A DNA stretch of 64,000 nt from Amycolatopsis umgeniensis. Lineage in GTDB: Bacteria > Actinomycetota > Actinomycetes > Mycobacteriales > Pseudonocardiaceae. Below the pieces are notes generated by a model. It saw only the letters and a program-made list of their open reading frames with translations, searched no databases and had not been told where the DNA came from. This document shows, in pieces, positions 35,217 to 44,274 of the stretch. The stretch's first letter is position 1. Each line of letters opens with the position of its first letter. The stretch spans positions 7,688,001-7,752,000 of the forward strand of contig NZ_JACHMX010000001.1 in NCBI RefSeq assembly GCF_014205155.1, read 5' to 3'. A program made the translations under genes and the position numbers.

Positions 35217-37472
35217 GTGTCCCCGGACCGGGAACTCGACGCGCTCGAGCAGGATGTCGCGCTCGAGCAGGAGTACGTCACCACCCTTTACCGCAAGCTC
35301 GACGCCGAACGCGTCGACGCGCAGCGCAGGCTCGACCAGACGCTGCGCCAGACCGGCGGCACCCCGCAGGCTCGCACCGAACGCGACGTCGCCACGACGC
35401 TGTACACCGACAGGCTGTCCCAGCTGAGTTCCGTCGAGCAGGGGCTGTGCTTCGGCCGCCTCGACTTCCTGCCCGATCACGCGGAGGAGACCACCTACAT
35501 CGGGCGGCTCGGGCTGTTCGACGAGGACGACGAGTACCGTCCGCTGCTCGTCGACTGGCGCGCGCCGGTCGCGCGGCCCTTCTACCTCGCGACGGCCGCC
35601 TCACCCGAAGGTGTCCGACGGCGTCGCCACATCCGGTCGCTGAGCCGGAAGGTCGTCGGAGTCGACGACGAGATCCTCGACCTCTCCGCCGCCGACCAGG
35701 GCCAAGACCTCGGACTCGCGGGGGAGGCCGCGCTGCTGGCCGCGCTCGAACGCCGCCGCACCGGCGAGATGAGCGACATCGTCGCCACCATCCAGGCCGA
35801 GCAGGACCGCATCATCCGCGCGTCGCCGAACGGCGTCCTGGTGGTCCAGGGCGGCCCGGGCACCGGCAAGACCGCGGTCGCGCTGCACCGCGCGGCGTAC
35901 CTGCTCTACACGCACCGGCAGCAGCTCACCACGCGCGGCGTGCTGGTGGTCGGGCCGAACAGCACGTTCCTGCGCTACATCGGGCAGGTCCTGCCGTCGC
36001 TGGGTGAGACCGGGGTGCTGCTGGCCACGATCGGGCAGCTGTACCCGGGTCTGGACGCCACCGGGCCGGTCACCCGCGAGGCCGCCGAGATCAAGGGCCG
36101 CCCGGTGATGGCCGACGTGCTCGCCGCCGCGGTCCGTGATCGCCAGCGGGTCCCGGAGCCGGTGCTGGAGATCGAATTCGAGCGCGAGATCCTCATGCTC
36201 GACCGCAAGACCTGCACCGAGGCGCGGACGCGGGCCCGCCGCTCGCGCCGTCCGCACAACCTCGCCCGGCGGATCTTCGTCTCGGACCTCCTCGACGCGC
36301 TGACCCGCCAGGCCGCCCGCAAACTGGGGGAGGACCTGCTCGACGCGCGGGACGTCCAGGACATCCGCGCCGAGGTCTCCGCCGACAAGAACGTGGCCGC
36401 CGCGATCAACGGGCTGTGGCCCAAGCTCACCCCCGAGATCGTGCTCGACGAGCTGTTCGCCGACCGCGAACGGTTGCGGAGCGCGGCCGGGAAAGCCTTG
36501 TCGGACACCGATCGTGAGCATCTCCACAGCCCGACGGACGCGAAGTGGAGCCCGGCCGACGTCCCGTTGCTCGACGAGCTCGCCGAGTTGCTCGGCGAGG
36601 ACGACACCGACCTCCGGGCCGAGCGGGCTCGCCGTGAGCGGGAAGACCGCGCCTACGCGGAAGGCGTGCTCGATATCCTCGAGCAGGACGAGGAGATCAT
36701 CGACGAGGAACTGCTGCGGGTCGGTGACGTCCTCGACGCCGAATTGTTCGCCGAACGCCAGCATCGCCGCAGCGAGATGACCGCGGCGCAGCGGGCCGCC
36801 CAGGACCGGACCTGGACCTTCGGGCACGTGATCGTCGACGAGGCGCAGGAACTGACCGCGATGGATTGGCGGCTGCTGATGCGCCGGTCGCCGAACCGGT
36901 CGATGACGCTCGTCGGTGACGTCGCCCAGACCGGGGCGGCCGGGGGAGCGCGGTCGTGGGGCGAGGTGCTGTCGCCGTACGTCGCCGATCGCTGGCGGCT
37001 CGAAGAGCTGACCGTGAACTACCGGACCCCGGCGGAGATCATGGCCGTCGCTTCCCGGGTGCTCGCCGACGTGAACCCGGAGCTGGAAGCGCCGGTTTCG
37101 GTGCGAGAGACGGGTTTCGAGCCTTGGCTGCGCTCGGTGACACCGGCGGATCTCATCGCGGAACTGCCCGGCGTCGTCGAGGCCGAACTGTCCGCTGTGG
37201 ACGGTGGGACCGTCGCCGTGCTGTGCCCGGCGTCCCTGATCGCTCCTCTTTCGGAGACGCTCGGCGAGGCGGGTGACAGGGTTTCGGTGATGCCCGTCGA
37301 GCGGGCCAAGGGGCTCGAGTTCGATTCGGTGGTGCTGGTCGCCCCCGATCAGGTCGTCGCGGAGTCCCCGCGCGGGCTCAACGATCTTTATGTGGCCCTG
37401 ACCAGGGCGACCCGTCGGATGGGTGTGGTGCAGACCGGTGACGCTGTTCCGGCGCTGGAGGGTCTTGGCTAA
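35217..37472 (+). CDS. helD: HelD-like RNA polymerase recycling ATPase
   Basis: 751 residues if GTG 35217 is used; in-frame ATG codons at 35148/35151 would add about 22. An N-terminal coiled-coil arm (LEQDVALEQEYVTTLYRKLDAER) leads to a UvrD-like ATPase with Walker A QGGPGTGKTAVALHRAAYLL, Walker B VIVDEAQELTAMDW and a late YVALTRATRRMG helicase motif. Actinobacterial HelD enters the RNA polymerase channels and pushes off nucleic acid. The length is close to the M. smegmatis protein. The next gene begins 10 nt later. Confidence 0.88.
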   Translation: MSPDRELDALEQDVALEQEYVTTLYRKLDAERVDAQRRLDQTLRQTGGTPQARTERDVATTLYTDRLSQLSSVEQGLCFGRLDFLPDHAEETTYIGRLGLFDEDDEYRPLLVDWRAPVARPFYLATAASPEGVRRRRHIRSLSRKVVGVDDEILDLSAADQGQDLGLAGEAALLAALERRRTGEMSDIVATIQAEQDRIIRASPNGVLVVQGGPGTGKTAVALHRAAYLLYTHRQQLTTRGVLVVGPNSTFLRYIGQVLPSLGETGVLLATIGQLYPGLDATGPVTREAAEIKGRPVMADVLAAAVRDRQRVPEPVLEIEFEREILMLDRKTCTEARTRARRSRRPHNLARRIFVSDLLDALTRQAARKLGEDLLDARDVQDIRAEVSADKNVAAAINGLWPKLTPEIVLDELFADRERLRSAAGKALSDTDREHLHSPTDAKWSPADVPLLDELAELLGEDDTDLRAERARREREDRAYAEGVLDILEQDEEIIDEELLRVGDVLDAELFAERQHRRSEMTAAQRAAQDRTWTFGHVIVDEAQELTAMDWRLLMRRSPNRSMTLVGDVAQTGAAGGARSWGEVLSPYVADRWRLEELTVNYRTPAEIMAVASRVLADVNPELEAPVSVRETGFEPWLRSVTPADLIAELPGVVEAELSAVDGGTVAVLCPASLIAPLSETLGEAGDRVSVMPVERAKGLEFDSVVLVAPDQVVAESPRGLNDLYVALTRATRRMGVVQTGDAVPALEGLG

Positions 37473-37482
37473 GGTCGGCCGC

Positions 37483-38049
37483 ATGCGCACATTCGGCAAG
37501 ATCGTGGTCATCGGCGCGGGCGTCCTCGCCCTGGCCGCCTGTGGCGAGAAGCAGAACACCGCAGGCTCGGCCTCCACCCCGGCCCCCGCCCCGTCGTCCT
37601 CCAGCGCGGCAGGCGCCGCTTCGAAGGGCAAGGAATGCACGGCGGAGGACGTCAAGACCACCGGGAAGTTCGGGGAGGCGCCGACCATCACCATCCCGGA
37701 CGACTGCGACCCGCCGAAGAAGCTCATCGTCAAGGACCTCGAGCCCGGCACCGGTGAGGGTGCCAAGGCCGGTCAGCAGCTGAAGATGAACTATTCGCTG
37801 GTCACCTGGTCCAACAAGCAGAAGCTGGACAGCTCGTTCGACCGCGGCGAGCCGTTCGACCTGAGTCTCGGCGCGGGTGACGTCATCAAGGGCTGGGACC
37901 AGGGGCTCGAAGGGATCAAGCAGGGCGCGCGGCGGCTGCTGATCATCCCGCCGGACCTCGGTTACGGCCAGGGCGGCCGCGGCATCGCGCCGAACGAGAC
38001 CCTGGTGTTCGTCACCGACGCCGTGAGCGTCCCGACCGACAAGGGCTGA
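37483..38049 (+). CDS. FKBP-type peptidyl-prolyl isomerase lipoprotein
   Basis: 188 residues. The N-terminus has a signal peptide with lipobox LAAC (lipidated Cys20), then a disordered Ser/Pro/Ala linker. The FKBP domain occupies about 85-185 (PKKLIVKDLEPGTGEGAKAG, SSFDRGEPFDLSLGAGDVIKGW, RRLLIIPPDLGYGQGG). It would assist protein folding outside the membrane. A second lipoprotein feature is the KGKECTAEDV segment with a further Cys. It overlaps the next gene by 1 nt. Confidence 0.9.
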   Translation: MRTFGKIVVIGAGVLALAACGEKQNTAGSASTPAPAPSSSSAAGAASKGKECTAEDVKTTGKFGEAPTITIPDDCDPPKKLIVKDLEPGTGEGAKAGQQLKMNYSLVTWSNKQKLDSSFDRGEPFDLSLGAGDVIKGWDQGLEGIKQGARRLLIIPPDLGYGQGGRGIAPNETLVFVTDAVSVPTDKG

Positions 38050-38294
38050 TGGGGACCTCGGACGGGCGGGTCCACCGCGGCCGGGTCCGTTCCTGGCTCG
38101 TCGACGACGGCTGGGGTGTCGTGGAGTCGGCTGACTTCGCCGATCCCATCTGGGTTCACTATTCGATGGTGACCGGTGCCCGTCCCGGTGGGTTCCGGCA
38201 GCTCCAGGTCGATGACGAGGTGGAACTCACCGTCGAGCACGCCGAGCAGGACGAATTCCACCTGCGGGCGATCTGGGTGCGGTCTGTCGGCTGA
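38049..38294 (+). CDS. Cold-shock-like OB-fold protein
   Basis: 81 residues. RGRVRSWLVDDGWGVVES, IWVHYSMVTG and a final VELTVEHAEQDEFHLRAIWV follow the beta-barrel pattern of cold-shock domains, but the RNA-binding aromatic motifs (KGFGFI, VFVHF) are changed. Nucleic-acid binding may therefore be altered. The ATG overlaps the lipoprotein stop, so translation is coupled. The gene ends next to the palindrome at 38297. Confidence 0.7.
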   Translation: MGTSDGRVHRGRVRSWLVDDGWGVVESADFADPIWVHYSMVTGARPGGFRQLQVDDEVELTVEHAEQDEFHLRAIWVRSVG

Positions 38295-38296
38295 GT

Positions 38297-38351
38297 GTCC
38301 GTGAAGGCCTCCTTCCCTACTCTGAAGGTAGGGAAGGAGGCCTTCACGGAC
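38297..38351. terminator. Perfect 24-bp hairpin between convergent genes
   Basis: The arms 38297-38320 and 38328-38351 (core GTCCGTGAAGGCCTCCTTCC) pair without mismatch around TCTGAAG. The hairpin lies between the convergent cold-shock-like and GNAT genes, 3 nt past one stop and 5 nt from the other, so it probably terminates both. Same family as 24156-24210. Confidence 0.75.
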
Positions 38352-38355
38352 CGCG

Positions 38356-38892
38356 CTACCGGGTCCCGGTGTACTCCCAGGTCAGCAGAGTGATCTCCAG
38401 GCCCTTCTCGACCTTCGTCTCCGGTGGCAAGTCCGTCAGGGCATAGCCGACGCGGCGCGCGACGGCCTCGCTCGCCGCGTTCTCGGAGTCGATCTGCAGC
38501 CGAAGCGGGCTGAGCCCGCGCTCCAGCGCGTGCGCGGTGAGGACCCGGAGAGACCGCGCCGCCAGATCCCGGCCGCGATGCGCCGGACCGACCGCGTAGC
38601 CGAGCTCGACGTGGCCTTCTTCCCGCAGGAACAGCACGACCTCGCCGAGCGGCTCGCCACCGTCGGCCGTGATGGCCAGCCGCAGCCCCGTGCCCTCCGC
38701 CCGGCGGACGAGGTACTTCTCGTAGTGCGCCTTCGCCGCCACCTCGTCGAACGGCGACGGCAGCGGCGTGAACCGCGCGACGGCGGGATTGTCGAACAGC
38801 CCCGGCATGAACGCGATGTCGTCTTCGATCCAGTCCCGCAAGACGAGGTCTTCGCCGGTGAGCCGGACTTCTCCGGACCAGAGGGCCGTCAC
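38356..38892 (-). CDS. GNAT-family N-acetyltransferase
   Basis: 178 residues from GTG 38892, which overlaps the quinone-reductase stop (GTGA). It has the RimJ-like pattern: LVLRDWIEDDIAFMPGLF, GEVVLFLREEGHVELGYAVGPAHRGRD (acetyl-CoA loop), ALERGLSPLRLQIDSENAASEAVARRVGY. It transfers an acetyl group to an unknown amine. It is the second gene of an operon with the reductase. Confidence 0.85.
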   Translation of the reverse strand: MTALWSGEVRLTGEDLVLRDWIEDDIAFMPGLFDNPAVARFTPLPSPFDEVAAKAHYEKYLVRRAEGTGLRLAITADGGEPLGEVVLFLREEGHVELGYAVGPAHRGRDLAARSLRVLTAHALERGLSPLRLQIDSENAASEAVARRVGYALTDLPPETKVEKGLEITLLTWEYTGTR

Positions 38893-39860
38893 GGGATCAG
38901 CAGGAGCTTGCCGGTGGTGCGCCGCCCCTGGAGGTCTTCGTGCGCCTGACGGGCGTCGGCCAGGGGGTAGCGGCCGCCGATGCGGATGTTCAGCGAGCCG
39001 CCCTGAACGGCGGCGAACAGTTCGTTCACCCGCCACTCCAGCTCCTCGCGGGTGAGCACGTAATGCGCGGAGGTCGGGCGGGTGAGGTACACCGAGCCGC
39101 TGCGGTTGAGCAGTTGCGGGTCGATCGGCGGCACCGGACCGCTGGCCGCGCCGTAGAGGGCGAGCAGGCCGCGGATCTTCAGGCTCGCCAGGCTTCCGTC
39201 CACAGTGGACTTGCCGACGCCGTCGTAGACCACCGCGACACCCTTGCCGCCGGTGAGTTCACGGGCCGCCTTGGCGAAGTCGACCTGGTCGTAGCGGATG
39301 ACGTCGTCCGCGCCCGCCTGCTTGGCGAGCTCGGCCTTCTCGTCGGTGGAGACGGTGCCGATCACCCGGGCGCCGCGTGCCTTGGCCAGCTGGACCAGCA
39401 GCAGGCCCATCCCGCCCGCGGCGGCGTGGATCAGGACGTCGTCGCCCGCCTTGACCTCGTAGGTCGAGGCGATCAGCGCGTGCGCGGTGACACCTTGGAG
39501 CATCGTCGCGGCGGCGGTCTCCTCGGTGACGCCGTCCGGGATCTTCACCGCGACCGCGGCGGACAGCAGACGGCGCTGGGCGTAGCTGCCCAGCGAACCC
39601 TGCCAGGCGACCCGGTCGCCGACGGCGAAACCGGAGACGTCCGCGCCGACCGCGGCCACCGTCCCGGCGCCTTCCATGCCCAGGATGAACGGCTTGTCGA
39701 CCGGGTAGATGCCCTCGCGGTGATAGGTGTCGATGTAGTTGACGCCCGCCGCGGCGATATCCACGAGCAGTTCCCCCGCACCGGGCTCGCCGACCTCGAC
39801 TTCGGACAGCTCAAGGACTTCGGGACCGCCGGTTCGCCGGATCTGCACTGCCGTGGGCAT
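38889..39860 (-). CDS. qor: NADPH:quinone reductase
   Basis: 323 residues from ATG 39860 (AGGAGGATGT before it). It is a zinc-free medium-chain dehydrogenase: GVNYIDTYHREGIYPVDKPFILGMEGAGTV in the N-domain, HAAAGGMGLLLVQLAKARGARVIG as the NADPH motif, and GRYPLADARQAHEDLQGR at the end. It reduces quinones with one electron. Position matches Rv1454c (qor). It is divergent from the small protein gene at 39956. Confidence 0.92.
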   Translation of the reverse strand: MPTAVQIRRTGGPEVLELSEVEVGEPGAGELLVDIAAAGVNYIDTYHREGIYPVDKPFILGMEGAGTVAAVGADVSGFAVGDRVAWQGSLGSYAQRRLLSAAVAVKIPDGVTEETAAATMLQGVTAHALIASTYEVKAGDDVLIHAAAGGMGLLLVQLAKARGARVIGTVSTDEKAELAKQAGADDVIRYDQVDFAKAARELTGGKGVAVVYDGVGKSTVDGSLASLKIRGLLALYGAASGPVPPIDPQLLNRSGSVYLTRPTSAHYVLTREELEWRVNELFAAVQGGSLNIRIGGRYPLADARQAHEDLQGRRTTGKLLLIP

Positions 39861-39955
39861 ACATCCTCCTCGTTCAAGGTCGTTCCGACCGGGACAACTA
39901 TGGCCGACGCCACGGTTATTCCGCGTCGCGGACCTTTCGCGGTTAAGCTCGGCGC

Positions 39956-40264
39956 GTGGCTGAGACCGAAGAGAAGACCGAGACCGCCGCCCCCACGTCG
40001 CGCCAGGTCGCGGCCGCCCGCGACTTCGTGAAGCGGCACGGGAAGCCGTCGCGCGCGGTGGTGGAGAACATCGGCCGGATCGGCGCCCGTGTCGTGCTCG
40101 TGGGTGCGGACGGAGCGCTCGGCGACGTCGTCGTCGCCTCCACGGAGGCCGGCGACGCGCTGGTCGAGGCCGTCGAAGACCTCGAGCCCGCCGAGTGGGA
40201 CAGCGAGACCGTGAAGGCCACCAAGATCGGCGCCGGGCACCGCCGCCGGATGGCGGGGAAGTGA
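39956..40264 (+). CDS. Conserved small actinobacterial protein, function unknown
   Basis: 102 residues from GTG 39956, charged and soluble. The N-terminus is Glu/Thr-rich and the C-terminus basic (GHRRRMAGK). The middle (PSRAVVENIGRIGARVVLVGADGALGDVVVA) suggests a small alpha/beta fold. No function was recognised. It overlaps the ATP-grasp gene by 4 nt (GTGA), so they work as a pair. Confidence 0.75.
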   Translation: MAETEEKTETAAPTSRQVAAARDFVKRHGKPSRAVVENIGRIGARVVLVGADGALGDVVVASTEAGDALVEAVEDLEPAEWDSETVKATKIGAGHRRRMAGK

Positions 40265-41133
40265 CCGGCTCCGCGATCTTCGCGTCCTGCTCCGGGGTGC
40301 CGGAGGGCGACGGCGACGAGCACGCCGTTCCCGAGGCGCTGGCCGACCTCGGCTTCAAGACCCGCTGGGCCGTCTGGGACGACGCGACCGTCGACTTCGG
40401 CGCCGCGGACATCGTCGTCCTGCGCGCCACCTGGGATTACGCCGAGCGCCGCGACGAGTTCCTGTCCTGGGCCGAATCCGTGCCCGCGCTGTCCAATTCG
40501 GCCGAGGTCGCGCGCTGGAACACCGACAAGTCCTATCTGGCCGAACTCGGCGACGCCGGGGTCGCGGTCGTGCCGACGACGCTGATCGCGCCGGGTGACG
40601 GCACCCCGCGCTGGCCCAAGGGCGACTTCGTGCTGAAGCCCGCGATCGGTGCCGGATCCCGTGGTGTCGGGAAGTTCTCGCCCGAGGGCGCCGAGTACGC
40701 CGCGTCGCATCTGAAGAGTCTTCACGACGCGGACCACACCGTGGTGATGCAGCCGTATCAGTCCAGTGTGGACACCGACGGTGAGCTGGCGCTGGTGTTC
40801 TTCGGCGGCGTGTACTCGCACGCTTTCTCGAAGGCCGCCATGCTGGGCCGGGAACTCGACGAATCCGGCCTGTGGGTCACGGAGAAGCTCGGATCCGCGC
40901 AGCCGCCCGCCGCGTTCCGCGCGCTCGCCGAGGACGTGCTCGACGCGACGGCGGCGCTGCTCGGCATCCTGCGGGCGGAACTGCTGTACGCCCGCGTCGA
41001 CCTCGTCGCCGGTCCGGACGGCAGGCCGCTGCTGCTGGAACTGGAGCTCGTCGAGCCTTCACTCGGCTTCCGTCAGACGGATGCCGCCGCCGCGTGGCGC
41101 TTCGCTTCCGCCGTGCGGCAGCAACTCTCCTGA
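40261..41133 (+). CDS. ATP-grasp ligase-like protein
   Basis: 290 residues from GTG 40261 (GCGGGGAA upstream). ATP-grasp features are KGDFVLKPAIGAGSRGVGKFSP (nucleotide-binding Lys and Gly-rich loop), TVVMQPYQSSVDTDGELALVFF, and LLLELELVEPSLGF with the metal-binding Glu residues. Related proteins ligate amino acids, glutathione or peptides. The product is unknown. It is coupled to the small upstream gene. Confidence 0.8.
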   Translation: MTGSAIFASCSGVPEGDGDEHAVPEALADLGFKTRWAVWDDATVDFGAADIVVLRATWDYAERRDEFLSWAESVPALSNSAEVARWNTDKSYLAELGDAGVAVVPTTLIAPGDGTPRWPKGDFVLKPAIGAGSRGVGKFSPEGAEYAASHLKSLHDADHTVVMQPYQSSVDTDGELALVFFGGVYSHAFSKAAMLGRELDESGLWVTEKLGSAQPPAAFRALAEDVLDATAALLGILRAELLYARVDLVAGPDGRPLLLELELVEPSLGFRQTDAAAAWRFASAVRQQLS

Positions 41134-41141
41134 CGCGATTC

Positions 41142-41189
41142 GTCCTCTGAATGCGGTAGATGCGTGGGCAACTACCGCATTCAGAGGAC
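41142..41189. terminator. Palindrome between convergent genes, GTCCTCTGRATGCGGTA family
   Basis: The arms GTCCTCTGAATGCGGTAG (41142-41159) and its complement (41172-41189) flank a 12-nt loop. It is between the convergent ATP-grasp and desaturase genes, 8 and 13 nt from the stops. Nearly the same arm sequence is at 2151-2206. Confidence 0.7.
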
Positions 41190-41202
41190 TGAATGCGACG
41201 GG

Positions 41203-42150
41203 TCAGGCGGGCTTCACGAGCTTCGCGGCCAGCCGCTCGGGCTTCGGCCATCGCACGTCCCGCGCCCAGCCGAACTTCTCGAACAGCCAGATCACCCGCG
41301 CGGAGACGTCGACCTGTCCGCGCAGGACACCGTGCCGCGCGCAGGTCGGGTCGGCGTGGTGGGAGTTGTGCCACGACTCGCCCATGGACAGGATCGCCAG
41401 CGGCCAGAAGTTCGCCGCCTTGTCACGGCTCGCGAACGGGCGCTCGCCGACCATGTGGCAGATCGAGTTCACCGACCAGGTGACGTGGTGCAGGAACGCG
41501 ATCCGGACCAGCCCGGCCCAGAAGAACCCGGTCACCACGCCCCACCATGACCAGCTGATGAGTCCGCCGAGGACGGCGGGCAGCGCGAGGCTGAGCGTGA
41601 TCCACAGCCAGAAGTAGCGGTTCACCACGCGAAGATCCTTGTCGGCCACCAGATCCGGCGCGAAACGCTCGTAGTTGGTCACCTCGCGGCTGAACATCCA
41701 GCCCATGTGCGCGTGCCAGAACCCGCGCAGCAGCGCCGTGGGCGACGTCCCGAACAGCCAGGGGGAGTGCGGGTCGCCTTCGCGGTCGGCGAAGGCGTGG
41801 TGGCGACGGTGGCTGGCCACCCAGAAGATGACCGACCCCTGCACCGCGAAACTCCCGGCGATGGCGAGCGCGACGCGCAGCGGCCGTCCGGCCTTGAAGG
41901 CGCCGTGGGTGAAGTAGCGGTGATAGCCGACGGTCACCCCGAGCGTCCCGACGGTGTAGAACACGGCCGCCAGCACGAGATCGACCCAGGTCATGCCCCA
42001 GCCCCACACGATCGGCACGGCGGCGATCAGCGCGACGAACGGGACCAGCAGGAAGGTCTTGAGTATCAGCATCTCCCCGGAACCTCGGCGATGGGAGATC
42101 AGGGGCTTGGACTGACTGGCCGGTGCGTCCGGCTCGGTGCTGGCGGTCAT
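41203..42150 (-). CDS. Acyl-CoA/acyl-lipid desaturase (delta-9 type)
   Basis: 315 residues with four membrane helices. The three His boxes of membrane di-iron desaturases are present: HRYFTH, HRRHH and HNSHH. The family introduces a cis double bond into saturated acyl chains using O2 and electrons from a reductase. No reductase gene is adjacent. It is monocistronic; the spacer to ctaA (42151-42264) shows nothing notable. Confidence 0.92.
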   Translation of the reverse strand: MTASTEPDAPASQSKPLISHRRGSGEMLILKTFLLVPFVALIAAVPIVWGWGMTWVDLVLAAVFYTVGTLGVTVGYHRYFTHGAFKAGRPLRVALAIAGSFAVQGSVIFWVASHRRHHAFADREGDPHSPWLFGTSPTALLRGFWHAHMGWMFSREVTNYERFAPDLVADKDLRVVNRYFWLWITLSLALPAVLGGLISWSWWGVVTGFFWAGLVRIAFLHHVTWSVNSICHMVGERPFASRDKAANFWPLAILSMGESWHNSHHADPTCARHGVLRGQVDVSARVIWLFEKFGWARDVRWPKPERLAAKLVKPA

Positions 42151-42264
42151 GCGACACCTCGTGCCTCGACTCGGTGGTGACCCCCGTGTGGGGCACCGAA
42201 CGCAGCGTAAGGGCAGTGTCTGGCGAGCGTGCCGCCCGGGGGTTACGTCCGGTTTGCCGGAGGG

Positions 42265-43233
42265 TCAGTTCGAGGTGGCGAGTTCGCGTTCCGGCGCCGT
42301 CGCCGAGGTGACGGGACCACGATCGCGTGATCCGCACCACAGTGTCGCCGTCGAGATGATCACCAGCGCGGAGCCGAGGACGTGGAACGAGACCAGCGCC
42401 TCCGGCACGCCGAGGGCGTACTGCACCGAGCCCAGGACGCCCTGGGCGAGCGCGATGACCCACGCGAGGGTGTACCGCTGCCACAGCTGCTTCGGCGTCT
42501 GGCCGCGCATCAGCTGGAGTCCGAAGACGGCCAGCACGATCAGGTAGACCACCAGCAGTCCACCGTGGACCTGGGTGAGCGTCTCGATCGGGGCCTGGAG
42601 CCGGTGGGTGCCGGGGTCGCCACCGTGCGGGCCGGCGCCGGTCACGACGGTGCCCGCCACGAGGACGGCCCACATCGACGCGGCGAGCGCGATCAGCGTC
42701 TTGCGGCCCGCGTCCGGGATCAGCCAGCGGGCGGGCTCGTCGCCCTCCTTGAACGCGCGCAGCAGCAGGACCGCGAGCCAGACCAGGGGAGTGGAAGCCA
42801 GGAAGTGGAGCGCGACGGTCCACCATTCGAGTTTCGCGAGCACGGTGATCCCGCCGACGACGGCCTGCAGCATCACACCCGCGGGCATCGTCCAGGCCAG
42901 CTTCACCAGACGGCGGCGGCTCGGGTGCTCGATCTGCACGCGCCACGCGGTGATCACGCACAGCGCGGCGACGGCGATGACGACGCCGGTCAGCATGCGG
43001 TTGCTGAATTCGATCCACTGGGTGAGCGCGTCGAACTCGGGGTGCGCCACCGGCACGATGCTGCCTTCGACGCATTGCGGCCAGGTCGGGCAGCCGAGGC
43101 CCGAACCCGTCACGCGGACGACCGAGCCGGTGACGCCGATTCCGGCCTGGGCGATCACCGCCGCGATCGCGACCGCTCGCTGAACCGCGAACGAGGGATA
43201 CGGCAGACGCGCTACAAGGCTCTGGAACGGCAC
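42265..43233 (-). CDS. ctaA: Heme A synthase (CtaA/COX15)
   Basis: 322 residues with about eight membrane helices in two similar halves. The heme-ligand motifs include GIGVTGSVVRVTGSGLGCPTWPQC, EFSNRMLTGV, ALHFLASTPLVWL, and QVHGGLLVVYL, with a final SFHVLGSALV. It oxidises heme O to heme A for cytochrome c oxidase. Position next to the ABC exporter and mptB matches Rv1456c. Confidence 0.94.
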   Translation of the reverse strand: MPFQSLVARLPYPSFAVQRAVAIAAVIAQAGIGVTGSVVRVTGSGLGCPTWPQCVEGSIVPVAHPEFDALTQWIEFSNRMLTGVVIAVAALCVITAWRVQIEHPSRRRLVKLAWTMPAGVMLQAVVGGITVLAKLEWWTVALHFLASTPLVWLAVLLLRAFKEGDEPARWLIPDAGRKTLIALAASMWAVLVAGTVVTGAGPHGGDPGTHRLQAPIETLTQVHGGLLVVYLIVLAVFGLQLMRGQTPKQLWQRYTLAWVIALAQGVLGSVQYALGVPEALVSFHVLGSALVIISTATLWCGSRDRGPVTSATAPERELATSN

Positions 43234-43310
43234 CGCCCGATGCTAGAACGCCCTTCCTGAGAGCGTTCCACCGGCTACACGCGGTGTGTCGGCCGCCTCA
43301 GCGTCTGGTG

Positions 43311-43426
43311 GTGAACCCGCGTCCGCGATCGACGTCGGCAGGACGCTGCCTGGTCAACCACCTCGCGACGGCGGGCAGGGCGTCCTGCCACCGCGATAGC
43401 GGGGCCTTCGGCCGAGGCGGGTTCAC
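43311..43426. repeat. Nested inverted repeats between ctaA and the ABC permease
   Basis: GTGAACCCGC (43311-43320) pairs with GCGGGTTCAC (43417-43426), and inside them GGCAGGACGC (43337-43346) pairs with GCGTCCTGCC (43380-43389). The result is a folded element in the 240-nt gap. It resembles neither palindrome family elsewhere in the window. It may be a leader/terminator or an RNA. Confidence 0.45.
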
Positions 43427-43473
43427 GCGTGTGGTCGCCTTTTCCGGTCCATCTCAGCTCCGCCAACAGAACT

Positions 43474-44274
43474 TCAGGTGAGCTTGGTGGTCTTGCTCGC
43501 CAGCGCGCCCGCGACGACGCCCCAGCCGACGAGGACCGCGAACGGGCCCCAGCCGAACGAACCGTCCAGCAGCACCGAACGCAGGCCTTCGGCGAGCGCG
43601 CCCGAGGGCAGCAGCTCGACGATCGTCGCGACGCCCGAGGGCATCGTCGACGGCGCGAGCAGGATGCCGCCGGCGAGCAGCAGCACGAACCAGACGATGT
43701 TCGCCAGCGCCAGTACGGCCTCCGCGCGCAGCGCCCCGCCGAGCAGCAGGCCCAGCGCGCCGAACGCGAGCGTGCCGACGATCAGGAACGGGATCGCGCC
43801 GAGGATTCCGCCGAGCGACGGCGACCAGCCCAGCAGCGCGGCCACCGCACCGAGGATCACCGCCTGCAGCGCGACCACGACCAGCGCGGCCGCGACCCGG
43901 CCCGCGACGAGCAGCCAGCGGGGCAGCGCGGTGGCGGAAAGTCGTTTGAGGACGCCGTATCGGCGGTCGAAGCCCAGTGCGATGGCCTGTCCGGTGAACG
44001 CGGACGACATCACCGCCAGTGCCAGGATCCTCGGCGTGATCCAGTCCACTTTGGACGATTCGCCGAGCTGTGACGACGGCAGGATGTCCAGCAGCGACAA
44101 GCCGATCAGCAGCGCGAGCGGGATGAGCAGGGTCAGCAGGATCTGCTCGCCGTGGCGCAGGGTCAGGCTCGCCTCGACCTTCGCGTGCGTGCGCAGCATC
44201 CTGCCGAGCGAGCCGCGGCCGGGGGCCGGGGTGAACGTGCCCGGGGCGAACCGCGGTGCCGGTGTCGTGGTCAT
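43474..44274 (-). CDS. ABC-2 type exporter permease
   Basis: 266 residues from ATG 44274, six membrane helices, after a cytoplasmic Pro-rich N-terminus. Regions such as GFDRRYGVLKRLSATALPRWLL and the second-half ELLPSGALAEGLRSVLLDG are typical of DrrB/ABC-2 permeases. It forms an exporter with the ATPase just upstream; the pair equals Rv1457c/Rv1458c in order. The substrate is unknown. Confidence 0.88.
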   Translation of the reverse strand: MTTTPAPRFAPGTFTPAPGRGSLGRMLRTHAKVEASLTLRHGEQILLTLLIPLALLIGLSLLDILPSSQLGESSKVDWITPRILALAVMSSAFTGQAIALGFDRRYGVLKRLSATALPRWLLVAGRVAAALVVVALQAVILGAVAALLGWSPSLGGILGAIPFLIVGTLAFGALGLLLGGALRAEAVLALANIVWFVLLLAGGILLAPSTMPSGVATIVELLPSGALAEGLRSVLLDGSFGWGPFAVLVGWGVVAGALASKTTKLT

